Of a stretch of 64,000 nt of DNA, positions 44,787-54,166 are shown piece by piece. A model generated the notes under the pieces. It ran no database searches and was not told where the DNA came from. It was given only the letters and a program-made list of their open reading frames with translations. How positions within the stretch are numbered: position 1 is the stretch's first letter; each line of letters opens with the position of its first letter. The position numbers and the translations under genes are program-made. This stretch comes from Actinoplanes sandaracinus (GTDB lineage: Bacteria > Actinomycetota > Actinomycetes > Mycobacteriales > Micromonosporaceae): NCBI RefSeq assembly GCF_030009775.1, contig NZ_JASCTH010000005.1, positions 269,136-333,135 on the forward strand, written 5' to 3'.

Positions 44787-45956
44787 ATGCTCGATCTTCG
44801 CGTTCTGATCAGCGGCGCCGGGGTCGCCGGTCCCGCCCTGGCGCTGCGCCTGGCTGAATACGGCGCCCAGGTCACCGTCGTGGAGGTCGCGCCCCGCCTG
44901 CGCGACAGCGGCTTCGCCGTGGACTTCCGCGGCCCGACCCACATGGCCGTGCTGCGGCGCCTCGGCGTCCTCGACGAGCTGCGCGCCCTGCAGACCCACG
45001 GCGGGGCGATGACCTGCGTGGACGCCAGCGACCGGGAGATCTTCACGCTGCCGCCCGCGTTCACCGGCGGCGAGCTTGAGGTCCATCGGCGCGACCTCTC
45101 GCGCGTTCTTCACGACCGCGGCGCCGACCGGGTCGAGTATCTGTTCGGCGACACCCTCACCGAGGCGCGCGACACCGGGACCGGCGTGCGGGTGCGGCTG
45201 CGCCATGCCGGCGAGCGCGCCTACGACCTCGTGGTCGGGGCGGACGGGATGCACTCGACGGTCCGGCGGCTGGCGTTCGGTCCGGAGGACGGCTTCGTCC
45301 GGCGACTCGGCTACCACATCGCGGGCTGGCGGCTCCCGAACACCTTCGGCGTCCCGGCCGGCAGCCGACAGTTCAACGTGCCCGGCCGGATGGCGAGCAT
45401 CACCCCGGACCCGCACGACCCTTCCCGGGCCACCGCCCTGGTGGTGTTCCGCTCCGGCGGGCTGGAGATCGACTGGCACGACCAGGACGCGCAGAAGAAG
45501 ATCGTCGCCCACGCCTTCGCCGGCCTGCCCTGGCACGTGCCGGCCCTGCTCGACACTCTCCCGGACGCCCCGGACCTCTACTTCGACGCCATCGCCCGGG
45601 TCCGCGCTCCGCAGTGGACCAGCGGCCGCGTCGCCCTGCTCGGCGACGCCGCCTGGGGCGCCACGCTGGGCGGCATGGGCGTGGGCACCGGCCTGGTGGG
45701 CGCGCACGTTCTCGCCGGGGAGCTCGCCCTCGCCCGGACCGATCCCCGCCGAGGGCTGGCCGCCTACGAACAGCGCATGCGGCGGTACGCGGGACGCTGG
45801 CAGAAGGGCACCAACGCCGGCCGCTTCCTGGCTCCCGCGACCCGGTGGGGCCTCGCCACCCGCAACCGGCTCTTCGCCACCGCGCTGATGCGCCGGATGC
45901 TCCTCAGCGGCACGAATCGCCTGGCCACCGACACCGCTCTCCCCGGCTACCCGTGA
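44787..45956 (+). CDS. FAD-dependent monooxygenase (PHBH/TetX-like)
   Basis: 389 residues from ATG 44787; CGGAGG overlaps the operator arm. Aromatic-ring-hydroxylase-type flavoprotein: VLISGAGVAGPALALRLAEYG (GxGxxG), the DG motif in VVGADGMHSTVRRL, and GRVALLGDAAWGATLGGMG with the GD motif. TetX-like monooxygenases have this layout, and the divergent TetR makes an inducible detoxification or catabolic unit likely. The substrate is unknown. It could equally be a biosynthetic tailoring enzyme. Confidence 0.85.
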   Translation: MLDLRVLISGAGVAGPALALRLAEYGAQVTVVEVAPRLRDSGFAVDFRGPTHMAVLRRLGVLDELRALQTHGGAMTCVDASDREIFTLPPAFTGGELEVHRRDLSRVLHDRGADRVEYLFGDTLTEARDTGTGVRVRLRHAGERAYDLVVGADGMHSTVRRLAFGPEDGFVRRLGYHIAGWRLPNTFGVPAGSRQFNVPGRMASITPDPHDPSRATALVVFRSGGLEIDWHDQDAQKKIVAHAFAGLPWHVPALLDTLPDAPDLYFDAIARVRAPQWTSGRVALLGDAAWGATLGGMGVGTGLVGAHVLAGELALARTDPRRGLAAYEQRMRRYAGRWQKGTNAGRFLAPATRWGLATRNRLFATALMRRMLLSGTNRLATDTALPGYP

Positions 45957-46031
45957 CCACGAACAGCGCGCCCGGGAAATTTCGGTGGAGGGGTTGACGA
46001 CCAGACCACCGCGTTGTATGTGTAGAGATAA

Positions 46032-46052
46032 CTTGAGTCTATGAGACTCAAC
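46032..46052. promoter_or_regulatory. HspR-type HAIR element upstream of hsp20
   Basis: CTTGAGT-N7-ACTCAAC at 46032-46052. The published HAIR consensus bound by HspR is CTTGAGT-N7-ACTCAAG, so only the last base differs. It lies 50 bases before the Hsp20 start. Confidence 0.85.
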
Positions 46053-46101
46053 CTATCGGACCCATGAGGCTTTGGTGAGGAGCACCAAGGAGGAGATGAC
46101 C

Positions 46102-46527
46102 ATGCTTCTGCGTACCGACCCGTTCCGCGACCTCGACCGCGTGTTCGAGCAGTTCACCGGCACGAGCAGCCGGCCGGCGGTGATGCACGTCGACGCCGAG
46201 CGTGACGGTGACACCTTCTACGTGTACTTCGACCTCCCCGGCGTCGACCCCGACTCGATCGACCTGACCATCGAGCGCAACGTCCTGCAGGTCCGGGCCA
46301 CCCGGCAGCGCTACACCAAGGACGAGGTCGAGACCGTGATCAGCGAGCGGCCGATGGGCGTGTTCAGCCGGCAGTTGTTCCTCGGCGACACCCTCGACAC
46401 CGAGCACCTCGAGGCCACCTACGACAACGGCGTGCTGGCCCTGCGCATCCCGATCTCGGCGAAGGCCAAGCCGCGCAAGATCGCCATCGGGTCCGGCGAC
46501 AGCGGGCCCCGGCAGATCTCGGCCTGA
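46102..46527 (+). CDS. Hsp20 small heat-shock protein
   Basis: 141 residues. ATG 46102 is eight bases after AAGGAGG; an ATG at 46096 is too close. The alpha-crystallin domain spans about 30-125 ([46 protein letters not shown]). A short N-terminal helix and a short C-terminal tail complete it. It is an ATP-independent chaperone holding unfolded proteins. Regulation by HspR is predicted from the HAIR element at 46032. Confidence 0.9.
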   Translation: MLLRTDPFRDLDRVFEQFTGTSSRPAVMHVDAERDGDTFYVYFDLPGVDPDSIDLTIERNVLQVRATRQRYTKDEVETVISERPMGVFSRQLFLGDTLDTEHLEATYDNGVLALRIPISAKAKPRKIAIGSGDSGPRQISA

Positions 46528-46562
46528 CCCCACCCGGCGACCCCTCTCGGTCACCCTCCCAC

Positions 46563-46589
46563 GGCGGCTCGGCAAAGTGCCGAGCCGCC
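46563..46589. terminator. Hairpin terminator after hsp20
   Basis: GGCGGCTCGGCA-AAG-TGCCGAGCCGCC, 12-base arms, followed by the T-containing stretch ATTGAATTGTTC. Confidence 0.85.
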
Positions 46590-46714
46590 ATTGAATTGTT
46601 CAAAGATGATCTTGGATAGAGGCCTGACGTGGTGCTATTCAGGTCGCTGAAACGATCCATAACTTTACCGAGCGGAAACCATTGACGCCTTCGTCACATC
46701 GATGCAGACTTCGC

Positions 46715-46730
46715 TGGAAAGCGCTTTCCT
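46715..46730. promoter_or_regulatory. LacI-family-type operator before the sugar ABC genes
   Basis: TGGAAAGCGCTTTCCT; its inner 14 bases are a perfect palindrome with the central CG typical of LacI/GalR-family repressors. It lies 76 bases before the first permease start. Confidence 0.75.
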
Positions 46731-46805
46731 GCTGGTGCCGTGATCCACGGGCCGGCCTTCGCGGTGAGCGCTTAGCTCTGGCCCGCTGATGTGAAGGAGG
46801 GGCGC

Positions 46806-47732
46806 GTGAGTGCCCTCGGCGAACTCCGGCGTCTCGGCGCCTCCCGGGCCGGGCAGGCGCACCAACGGGACAACAAGGCCGCCTTCCTGTTCCTGCTGCC
46901 CTGGTTCGCCGGCCTGCTGCTGATCACCGCCGGCCCGGTGGCGGCCTCGTTCGTGCTCGGCTTCACCGACTACAACCTGCTCCAGCCGCCGGAGTTCAAC
47001 GGCCTGGAGAACATCCAGCGCATGCTCACCGACGAGCGGCTGCACCACTCGCTCGCCGTGACGTTCACGTACGTGCTGATCTCGGTGCCGTTGCAGCTCG
47101 CGGCGGCGCTGGGCCTGGCGATGCTGCTCGACCGGGGCTTGCGCGGCCTGGCGTTCTACCGGTCGGCGTTCTACCTGCCGTCCCTGCTCGGGTCGAGTGT
47201 CGCGATCGCCGTGCTGTGGCGTCAGATCTTCGGCGCCGAGGGCCTGTTCAACCAGCTCCTCGGCCTGTTCGGGGTGTCCGCCCGGGGCTGGATCTCCGAT
47301 CCCGACACCGCGCTGTCGACGCTGATCGTGCTGAACGTGTGGACGTTCGGGGCGCCGATGGTGATCTTCCTGGCCGGGCTGCGGCAGATCCCGGTGATGT
47401 ACTACGAGGCGGCCAGTGTGGACGGAGCCGGCCGGTGGACGCAGTTCCGCAAGATCACCCTGCCGCTGCTGTCCCCGATCATCTTCTTCAACCTGGTGCT
47501 GCAGATCATCCACGCGTTCCAGTCGTTCACGCAGGCCTTCGTGGTCTCCGGCGGCACCGGCGGCCCGTCCGACTCCACCATGTTCTACACGCTCTACCTC
47601 TATCAGCGTGGCTTCCACAACTTCGACATGGGCTACGCGTCCGCGCTGGCCTGGTTGTTGCTGATCATCATCGCCGCGTTCACCGCGGTCAATTTCTGGG
47701 CCGCCAAGCGATGGGTCTTCTACGATGACTGA
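46806..47732 (+). CDS. Sugar ABC importer permease (CUT1, MalF-like)
   Basis: 308 residues. GTG 46806 follows AAGGAGG by five or six bases; the in-frame GTG at 46791 lies inside that site. Six membrane segments (FLFLLPWFAGLLLITAG, VTFTYVLISVPLQLAAAL, LPSLLGSSVAIAVLW and others). The EAA loop reads YYEAASVDGAGRWTQFRKI. It pairs with the next gene to form the membrane channel. It precedes a PL11 lyase, so oligogalacturonides or rhamnogalacturonan fragments are the likely cargo. Confidence 0.88.
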   Translation: MSALGELRRLGASRAGQAHQRDNKAAFLFLLPWFAGLLLITAGPVAASFVLGFTDYNLLQPPEFNGLENIQRMLTDERLHHSLAVTFTYVLISVPLQLAAALGLAMLLDRGLRGLAFYRSAFYLPSLLGSSVAIAVLWRQIFGAEGLFNQLLGLFGVSARGWISDPDTALSTLIVLNVWTFGAPMVIFLAGLRQIPVMYYEAASVDGAGRWTQFRKITLPLLSPIIFFNLVLQIIHAFQSFTQAFVVSGGTGGPSDSTMFYTLYLYQRGFHNFDMGYASALAWLLLIIIAAFTAVNFWAAKRWVFYDD

Positions 47733-48624
47733 CCTCAGGGACCGGATCGTCCCGATCGACACGACCGACGATCCCCCGCCGCCCCGCCGGCCGGTGCCGG
47801 CGATGATCACCTCCCTGGCCAAGCACGCCGGGCTGATCGCGCTGGCCGTGGTGATGCTCTACCCGGTCATCTGGATGGTGGCCAGTTCGCTGCGACCCGA
47901 CGACCAGATCTTCCGCTCCCCCGGCCTGGTCCTCGACAGCCTGGAGACGCGCAACTACGGCGAGGGCTGGTCGGCGCTCGCCTCGCCGTTCGGGCACTAC
48001 CTGCTGAACTCGGCGATCGTGGTGCTGGGCTGCATCATCGGCAACCTGGTGTCGTGCTCGATGGCGGCCTACGCCTTCGCCCGGCTGGAGTTCTCCGGCA
48101 AGAAGGTGTGGTTCGGGCTGATGCTCGGCACGATCATGCTGCCGATCCACGTGATCATCGTGCCGCAGTACATCATCTTCTCGAACCTCGGCTGGGTGAA
48201 CACGTTCCTGCCACTGATCGTGCCGAAACTGCTCGCCACCGACGCGTTCTTCGTCTTCCTGATGGTCCAGTTCATCCGCGGCCTGCCGCGCGAGCTGGAC
48301 GAGGCGGCCCGCATCGACGGCGCCGGCCACCCACGGATCTTCCTCCAGGTCATCCTGCCGCTGATGCTGCCGGCCCTGGCCACCACCACGATCTTCACCT
48401 TCATCTGGACCTGGAACGACTTCTTCAGCCAGCTCATCTACCTGACCGACCCCGGCATGTACACCGTTCCGGTGGCGCTGCGGTCGTTCGTGGACGCCAC
48501 GGTGTCGACGAGCTGGGGCTCCATGTTCGCGATGAGCGTGGTCTCCCTGCTGCCGATCTTCCTGGCCTTCCTCATCGGCCAGCGCTACCTGGTCAAGGGC
48601 ATCGCCACCACCGGCATCAAATAA
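47725..48624 (+). CDS. Sugar ABC importer permease (CUT1, MalG-like)
   Basis: 299 residues from ATG 47725, overlapping the previous gene by eight bases. Six membrane segments and the EAA loop ELDEAARIDGAGHPRIF. The N-terminal 25 residues are polar and Pro-rich. It is the partner of the MalF-like permease. No ATPase gene is near, so a shared MsiK-type ATPase is expected, as in other actinobacterial CUT1 importers. Confidence 0.88.
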   Translation: MTDLRDRIVPIDTTDDPPPPRRPVPAMITSLAKHAGLIALAVVMLYPVIWMVASSLRPDDQIFRSPGLVLDSLETRNYGEGWSALASPFGHYLLNSAIVVLGCIIGNLVSCSMAAYAFARLEFSGKKVWFGLMLGTIMLPIHVIIVPQYIIFSNLGWVNTFLPLIVPKLLATDAFFVFLMVQFIRGLPRELDEAARIDGAGHPRIFLQVILPLMLPALATTTIFTFIWTWNDFFSQLIYLTDPGMYTVPVALRSFVDATVSTSWGSMFAMSVVSLLPIFLAFLIGQRYLVKGIATTGIK

Positions 48625-48637
48625 CGAGGAGGAACTC

Positions 48638-49945
48638 ATGGGATACAGCCGTAGAGAAGCTCTCACACTCGCCGCCGGAATCCTGGCCGGCGGTTCGCTC
48701 GCCGCCTGTGGCGGTGGCGGCGGTGACGCGGGCGGCGACATCTCCAAGGAGGCGGTGAAGCTCCGGTTCACCTGGTGGGGCTCGGACGCCCGACACAAGC
48801 GCACCCAGCAGGCCATCGACCTGTTCACCAAGAAGTACCCGAACATCACCGTCTCCGGCGAGTTCAAGGAGTGGAACGGGTACTGGGACAGCCTGGCCAC
48901 CACCGTCGCCGCCAACGACGCCCCGGACATCATCCAGATGGACGAGCTCTACCTGGCCTCCTACGCCGAACGCGGCGCCCTGCTCGACCTCGGCGCCGCG
49001 ACCAAGCACCTCAAGACCGACGGCATCGACCCGGCGGCGCTGGACACCGGCAAGGTCGACGGCAAGCAGTACGCCATCCCGACCGGTGTCGCCGCCTACG
49101 CGATCGTCGCCAACACCACCATCCTCGACCAATACAAGATCCCGCTGCCCGACGACGCCACCTGGACCTGGGACGACCTCAAGCGCATCGGCGCGGACGT
49201 CTCCAAGGCCAGCGGCGGCAAGGTCACCGGCGTGCAGTCGTGGGGCTTCGACACCGGCGGCCTCAACATCTGGGCCCGGCAGGCCGGCGCCACGCTCTAC
49301 GACGCCGCCGGCAAGGTCGCCATCCCGCCCGCCGTGCTGGCCGGCTTCTGGCAGTACCTGCTCGACCTCGCCAAGCAGGGCATCGCACCGGCCCCGTCGG
49401 TGACCGTCGAACGGGCCGGAGCGCCACTGGACCAGTCCGGCACCGCGACCAACACGTCCGCGTTCGGCGCCTGGTGGACCAACCAGCTCCCCTCCCTGTC
49501 GACCGCCAGCGGCCAGAGCCTCAAGCTGCTCAGGCTGCCCGGCAACGGACAGCCCGCCGCCGCGCAGAGCCCGTACTACAAGCCGTCGATGTTCTGGTCG
49601 GTGTCGTCGCGGTCCCGGCAGCCCGCCGAGGCGGCGCTGTTCGTCGACTTCCTGCTGAACACCACCGAGGCCGGCGACGTCCTGCAGACCGACCGGGGCG
49701 TGCCGTCCAACAGCACGGTGCGGGCCGCGGTCGTGCCGAAACTGGCCGCGAACGACAAGGCCGCCGCCGATTACGTCAGCGCTCTGAAGGTCGGCGCGGC
49801 GCCGCGGGTCACCCCGAACGGCGCCAGCAGTGTCGAGGCCATCCTCAAGCGGCACTCCGAGGAGGTCCTCTTCGAGCGGCAGACGCCGCAGAAGGCCGCC
49901 GAATCCTTCATCGCCGAGCTGCAGAAGGAGATCGACGCGGCCTGA
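48638..49945 (+). CDS. Sugar-binding lipoprotein (CUT1)
   Basis: 435 residues from ATG 48638, with GAGGAGG upstream. A lipobox SLAACG is at about residues 20-25 after a short signal. The solute-binding fold is typical: VKLRFTWWGSDARHKRTQQA, FTKKYPNITVSGEFKEW, DAPDIIQMD, YAIPTGVAAYAIVANTTIL, WTWDDLKRI and FWSVSSRS. It delivers the oligosaccharide to the two permeases. The order permease-permease-binding protein is unusual but intact. Confidence 0.88.
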   Translation: MGYSRREALTLAAGILAGGSLAACGGGGGDAGGDISKEAVKLRFTWWGSDARHKRTQQAIDLFTKKYPNITVSGEFKEWNGYWDSLATTVAANDAPDIIQMDELYLASYAERGALLDLGAATKHLKTDGIDPAALDTGKVDGKQYAIPTGVAAYAIVANTTILDQYKIPLPDDATWTWDDLKRIGADVSKASGGKVTGVQSWGFDTGGLNIWARQAGATLYDAAGKVAIPPAVLAGFWQYLLDLAKQGIAPAPSVTVERAGAPLDQSGTATNTSAFGAWWTNQLPSLSTASGQSLKLLRLPGNGQPAAAQSPYYKPSMFWSVSSRSRQPAEAALFVDFLLNTTEAGDVLQTDRGVPSNSTVRAAVVPKLAANDKAAADYVSALKVGAAPRVTPNGASSVEAILKRHSEEVLFERQTPQKAAESFIAELQKEIDAA

Positions 49946-50002
49946 CGGCCTCGGACCAGGCGCATGTGGTACGCCCACCGACATCCCCTCGGAGGAACGA
50001 GC

Positions 50003-52207
50003 ATGGGTTCCCGTACCGGAAAATGGTTGACGGCCTGCACCGCGGCCGTCGTGCTGGCCGCCGCCCTCCCCGCGTCCCCCGCGGCGGCCGGGTCGCGCGG
50101 GCCGCGGCTGGAGTACCTGGATCGCGGCCTCGTCGCCGCCGCGACCAGCGAAGGCGTCTTCCTGAGCTGGCGGCTGCTGGCGAGCGAGGCCACCGGATCG
50201 TCGGCGACCGGCCTGACCGGCGCCGACTTCCACGTCCACCGCGACGGCAAGCGGATCGCGACCGTCACCGACAGCACCAACTTCCTCGACACCGGCGGCG
50301 CCACCACGTCGAGGTACCGGGTGACCCCGGTCAAGGGTGGCCGTGCGGCGAGTGCGACGCCCTGGGCGGCCGGTCACACGGAGCTGCCGCTGCAGAAGCC
50401 CGCCGACGGACCGGACCACACCTACTCCGCCAACGACATGAGCGTCGGCGACGTGGACGGTGACGGCCGGTACGAGTACATCGTCAAGTGGGACCCGTCG
50501 AACTCCAAGGACGTGTCCCAGGTCGGGTACACCGGCCGGGTCTACGTCGACACCTACCGCGCCGACGGGACGCTGCTGCACCGCATCGACCTGGGCGTGA
50601 ACATCCGGGCCGGAGCGCACTACACGCAGTTCCTGGTCTACGACTTCGACGGCGACGGCCGCTCGGAGATGATGATGAAGACCGCGCCCGGCACGAAGAC
50701 GATCCGTGACGGCCGCGAGCGCTTCATCACGACCCCGGGTCACTCGCCGGCCGAGGACTACCGGCTCAGCGCCGCCGGTTATCACCAGCACGTCGTCGAC
50801 ATGTTCCTGGGCTGGCACGAGCATCCCGAGGTGGTGGCCGGGCGCTGGCCGGCCACGCTGGAGCAGGCGTTCGGCATCGAGCCGCGGTACCGGTACCCGC
50901 TCAGCCGCGCCGACGCCGCAGCGCTGACCGACCACTTCATGGACGTGTACGCGCCGTCGCGCAGCGCCCGCAACAACCTGCGCGCGTTCGAGGGTTTCAT
51001 CGTCGACGGCCCCGAGTATCTGACCGTCTTCGACGGCGCGACCGGCCGGGAGCTGCAGACGATTCCCTACAAGCCGGGACGCCACGACGACGGCCTGATG
51101 TGGGGCGACTACGCGATGCCCCGGATCGAGCCGGGCAACCGGGTCGACCGGTTCCTGTCCGGCGTGGCCTACCTCGACGGCAGACACCCGTCCGCGGTCT
51201 TCGCCCGCGGCTACTACACCCGCTCCACGGTGGTCGCCTACCGCTGGAACGGGCGCAGGCTGGTCGAGGACTGGTTCGTCGACAGCGGCTGGACGCCGAT
51301 GACGAACCCGTTCAACGACTCCCCGCACGGCCGGGACGGCGCCTCGCCCGAGTTCGGCACGCTGGCGACGCAGGGTTTCCACTCGCTCAGCGCCGCCGAC
51401 GTGGACGGCGACGGCAAGCACGAGATCGTCTACGGGTCGGCCACCATCGACGACGACGGCAGCCTGCTCTACTCCTCCTTCGATGCGCTGCCGTCCGGCG
51501 AGCGGGCCCGCCTCGGCCATGGTGACGCCATGCATGTGACCGATATCGATCCCGACCGGCGCGGCCTGGAGATCTTCACCGTGCACGAGGGCGCGACGTC
51601 CGCTCCCTACGGCATGGCGATGCGTGACGCCGCGTCCGGCGAGGTCCTCTTCGGCACCTACTCCGGGCGCGACACCGGCCGCGGCATGATCGGCGACGTG
51701 CTCCCGGGCACCCGTGGCATCGAGTCGTGGGCGAGCATGCCCGGCGGCAGCGAGGCGCTCGGCCTGCACAGCGCCACAGGCCAGGTCCTCACCGACACCA
51801 TCCCGGGTACGAACCAGAGCATCCGCTGGGCCGCCGACCTCACCACCGGGATCGTCAACGGCGCGCAGGACGTGACGCCCACGATCGACGACGGGAACCG
51901 GGGACGGCTGCTCACCGCCGAGGGCACCCGCGCCAACAACGGCACCAAGGGCAACCCGGGTCTGGTCGCCGACGTGCTCGGCGACTGGCGTGAGGAGCTG
52001 CTGGTACGCACGGCCGACAGCTCCGCGATCCGGATCTTCCTGAGCACCGAGGTGACGAACCACAAGCTGTACACGCTGATGCACGACCCGCAGTACCGCG
52101 CCGAGGTGGCGCGCCAGCAGACGACTTACAACCAGCCGTCCTATCCGGGCTTCTATCTGGCCTCCGACACCGACTGGTCCCGCGTCCCGCTACCCGGGCG
52201 CCGCTGA
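50003..52207 (+). CDS. Secreted rhamnogalacturonan lyase (PL11)
   Basis: 734 residues from ATG 50003, with GGAGGAA upstream and a signal peptide ending near AAAGSRG (residue 29). Beta-propeller lyase pattern of PL11/YesW type: RLEYLDRGLVAA, the Ca-binding blades SVGDVDGDGRYEY, VYDFDGDGRSEMMMK and AADVDGDGKHEIVYG, and GDWREELLVRT near the end. It cleaves rhamnogalacturonan I in pectin. It lies 57 bases behind the importer's binding-protein gene and probably shares its transcript. The pair forms a pectin-use unit. Confidence 0.88.
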   Translation: MGSRTGKWLTACTAAVVLAAALPASPAAAGSRGPRLEYLDRGLVAAATSEGVFLSWRLLASEATGSSATGLTGADFHVHRDGKRIATVTDSTNFLDTGGATTSRYRVTPVKGGRAASATPWAAGHTELPLQKPADGPDHTYSANDMSVGDVDGDGRYEYIVKWDPSNSKDVSQVGYTGRVYVDTYRADGTLLHRIDLGVNIRAGAHYTQFLVYDFDGDGRSEMMMKTAPGTKTIRDGRERFITTPGHSPAEDYRLSAAGYHQHVVDMFLGWHEHPEVVAGRWPATLEQAFGIEPRYRYPLSRADAAALTDHFMDVYAPSRSARNNLRAFEGFIVDGPEYLTVFDGATGRELQTIPYKPGRHDDGLMWGDYAMPRIEPGNRVDRFLSGVAYLDGRHPSAVFARGYYTRSTVVAYRWNGRRLVEDWFVDSGWTPMTNPFNDSPHGRDGASPEFGTLATQGFHSLSAADVDGDGKHEIVYGSATIDDDGSLLYSSFDALPSGERARLGHGDAMHVTDIDPDRRGLEIFTVHEGATSAPYGMAMRDAASGEVLFGTYSGRDTGRGMIGDVLPGTRGIESWASMPGGSEALGLHSATGQVLTDTIPGTNQSIRWAADLTTGIVNGAQDVTPTIDDGNRGRLLTAEGTRANNGTKGNPGLVADVLGDWREELLVRTADSSAIRIFLSTEVTNHKLYTLMHDPQYRAEVARQQTTYNQPSYPGFYLASDTDWSRVPLPGRR

Positions 52208-52256
52208 GCCGCGGCGCCGGATCAGGAAGCGGTCGCGAATCAGGATCGGTGGCCTC

Positions 52257-52712
52257 TCAGGAGCAGTGGCGCGAGAGCGGCGCCAGCCATCCGGTCAGGG
52301 TCTGGCCCATCGCCCTGTCGGCGTCCTCGGCCGTCTTGATCCCGGCGAAGAACTTCGCGTCGGCCGACGTGGCGCGCATCTGGTCGGCGGCCCGCTTGCC
52401 GTCGGCACGGATCTCGGCGTCCGTGCTCGCCTCGGTGGCGGCCTGGACGGCGGCCGCGAAGTCCGCCAGGGCCCGCTGTGCCGGTTCGGTCGCCTTGCCG
52501 TCGGCGACCACACCGGACAGTGCCTGGGCGAACGGGGCCATGTGCTTTCCGTACGCCCGCGCGAGCGCCTCGCAGGCGGCCGCGGTCGCCGGGTCCGCGG
52601 GAGGCGGGGCGCTCACCGTCGTGGTGACGCCGGTGGTGCCCGATCCGGCGCCACAGGCGCCGGCGGCCAGCAGGACACCCGCGGCGAGAAGGGCAGGAAT
52701 GGCGCGGCGCAT
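52257..52712 (-). CDS. Small lipoprotein, unknown function
   Basis: 151 residues from ATG 52712. The lipobox is AAGACG near residues 15-20, followed by a Thr/Pro/Ser linker. The mature part is mostly helical and Ala-rich, with one conserved-looking C-terminal Cys (SRHCS) and another at about residue 48. That suggests a disulfide-linked helical bundle. I do not recognise the family. A CebR-like palindrome is 40 bases upstream. Confidence 0.65.
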   Translation of the reverse strand: MRRAIPALLAAGVLLAAGACGAGSGTTGVTTTVSAPPPADPATAAACEALARAYGKHMAPFAQALSGVVADGKATEPAQRALADFAAAVQAATEASTDAEIRADGKRAADQMRATSADAKFFAGIKTAEDADRAMGQTLTGWLAPLSRHCS

Positions 52713-52751
52713 GGAACACCTCCGGGTTCGGTGGAGCGCGACAGGACCCTA

Positions 52752-52765
52752 CGGGAGCGCTCCCA
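52752..52765. promoter_or_regulatory. CebR/LacI-like palindrome
   Basis: CGGGAGCGCTCCCA. The CebR consensus is TGGGAGCGCTCCCA, so one base differs. It lies between the divergent lipoprotein and MurG-like genes, 40 bases from the lipoprotein start and 138 from the other. Confidence 0.6.
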
Positions 52766-52902
52766 ATCCGATGCAGCACCATACGTCGGCCAGTGGCGGA
52801 TGTCGATATCCCCGCGCCGGCCGGGCTGGACGGCGCTCCGGCCGGGACCGGCGGCGCGCTAGGCTGCCTCGTCCGGTACCGCGATCCTCGGAGTGGCTCG
52901 AC

Positions 52903-54078
52903 ATGTCCCTCTACAGCACCCAGCGCCTGCACGCCCTCCGCATGATCGTCACCGGGGGTGGCACCGGCGGGCACACCTACCCCGCGCTGACCACGGTCAA
53001 CGCCCTGCAGGCCCGGCTCGCCGCGACCGGCACCACACCCGAGCTGCTGTGGGTCGGCGTCGCCGACGGCCTCGAGGCCACGATCGCGACCCGCAACGAC
53101 ATCCCGTTCCGGGCGGTCACCACCGGCAAGCTCCGCCGCTCCCCCAATCCGCGCGAGCTGGCCCGCAACGTCGTCGACGCGTTCCGCATCCCGCTCGGCA
53201 TTCTGCAGGCCGCCCTCACCGTGGCCCGCACCCGGCCGGCCGTCGTTCTCAGCACCGGCGGATTCGTCTCCGTCCCGATCGGGCTCGCCGCGGCGCTGTT
53301 CCGCGTGCCGTACCTGCTGCACGAGCAGACCCTCAGCCTGGGCCTGGCCAACCGCATCCTCGCCCGCGTCGCCACCCGCATCCTGCTCAGCCACGAGGCA
53401 TCGCTCGATCACCTGCCGCCCAAGGCCCGCCGCCGCGCGGTCGTCACCGGCAACCCCATCCGGCCCGCGGTCCTGCGGGGCGACGCCACGAAAGGCCTGG
53501 CCGCGTACGGCCTCGACCCCGCCGTGCCACTCGTGCTCGTCACCGGCGGCGCCGCCGGCGCTCAGCAGATCAACCGGATGCTCGCCGGCGCCCTGCCCGG
53601 ACTCCTGCCGCACTGCCAGGTCGTCCACCAGTGCGGCAGCCTCAGCCTCGCCGAGATGCAGGAGGTGGCCGGCGGCCTGCCCGCGCACCTCGCGCACCGC
53701 TACCGCGTCGTCGACTTCATCCACGACGAACTGCCCGACCTGCTCGCCGCGGCCGCCGTCGTCGTCGCCCGCAGCGGAGCCGGCACCGTCGCCGAACTGA
53801 CCGCCCTCGGCAAGGCCTGCGTCCTGGTCCCCTACCCGCACGCCGCCGGCGACGAGCAGCGCATCACCGCCCGCCACCTCGCCCGGCACGACGCCGCCAT
53901 CATGCTCGACGGAGACCAGGCCACCCCCGACCACCTGCGCGACAACCTCACCAGCCTGCTGGCGGACCCGGACCGCCGTGCCGCGCTCGCCCGGGCGGCC
54001 GCCACCCACGGCCGGCCCACCGCCGCCGACCAGGTCGTCACCGAGATCCTCACGGCCGCGGCCAAGGGCACCGCATGA
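52903..54078 (+). CDS. MurG-like UDP-GlcNAc transferase paralogue
   Basis: 391 residues from ATG 52903. GT28 pattern of MurG: MIVTGGGTGGHTYPALTTV, HEQTLSLGLANRILA, VTGNPIRPAV, VTGGAAGAQQIN and VVARSGAGTVAEL. The last three correspond to the UDP-GlcNAc half. A few residues differ from typical MurG, for example THEQN is LHEQT. It is outside a division/cell-wall cluster and beside no Mur gene, so it is probably an accessory copy or a natural-product or resistance enzyme of the same fold. The GTG/ATG choice is clear from codon use. Confidence 0.8.
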   Translation: MSLYSTQRLHALRMIVTGGGTGGHTYPALTTVNALQARLAATGTTPELLWVGVADGLEATIATRNDIPFRAVTTGKLRRSPNPRELARNVVDAFRIPLGILQAALTVARTRPAVVLSTGGFVSVPIGLAAALFRVPYLLHEQTLSLGLANRILARVATRILLSHEASLDHLPPKARRRAVVTGNPIRPAVLRGDATKGLAAYGLDPAVPLVLVTGGAAGAQQINRMLAGALPGLLPHCQVVHQCGSLSLAEMQEVAGGLPAHLAHRYRVVDFIHDELPDLLAAAAVVVARSGAGTVAELTALGKACVLVPYPHAAGDEQRITARHLARHDAAIMLDGDQATPDHLRDNLTSLLADPDRRAALARAAATHGRPTAADQVVTEILTAAAKGTA

Positions 54079-54166
54079 GCTGACGCGGCGCCCGTCGCGG
54101 GCGTCGATCATCACCGACGGTAAAGATGCGGGTTCTGGGTATGAGACGAGTGTGGAGGACATTCGT

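Noticed and set aside
46806..49945. Acarbose/maltodextrin importer (GacHFG-like)
   Set aside because: The permease-permease-binding protein unit is followed directly by a pectin lyase and lies 7 kb from acbZ beyond unrelated genes; a pectin oligosaccharide importer fits better, although the substrate is unproven.
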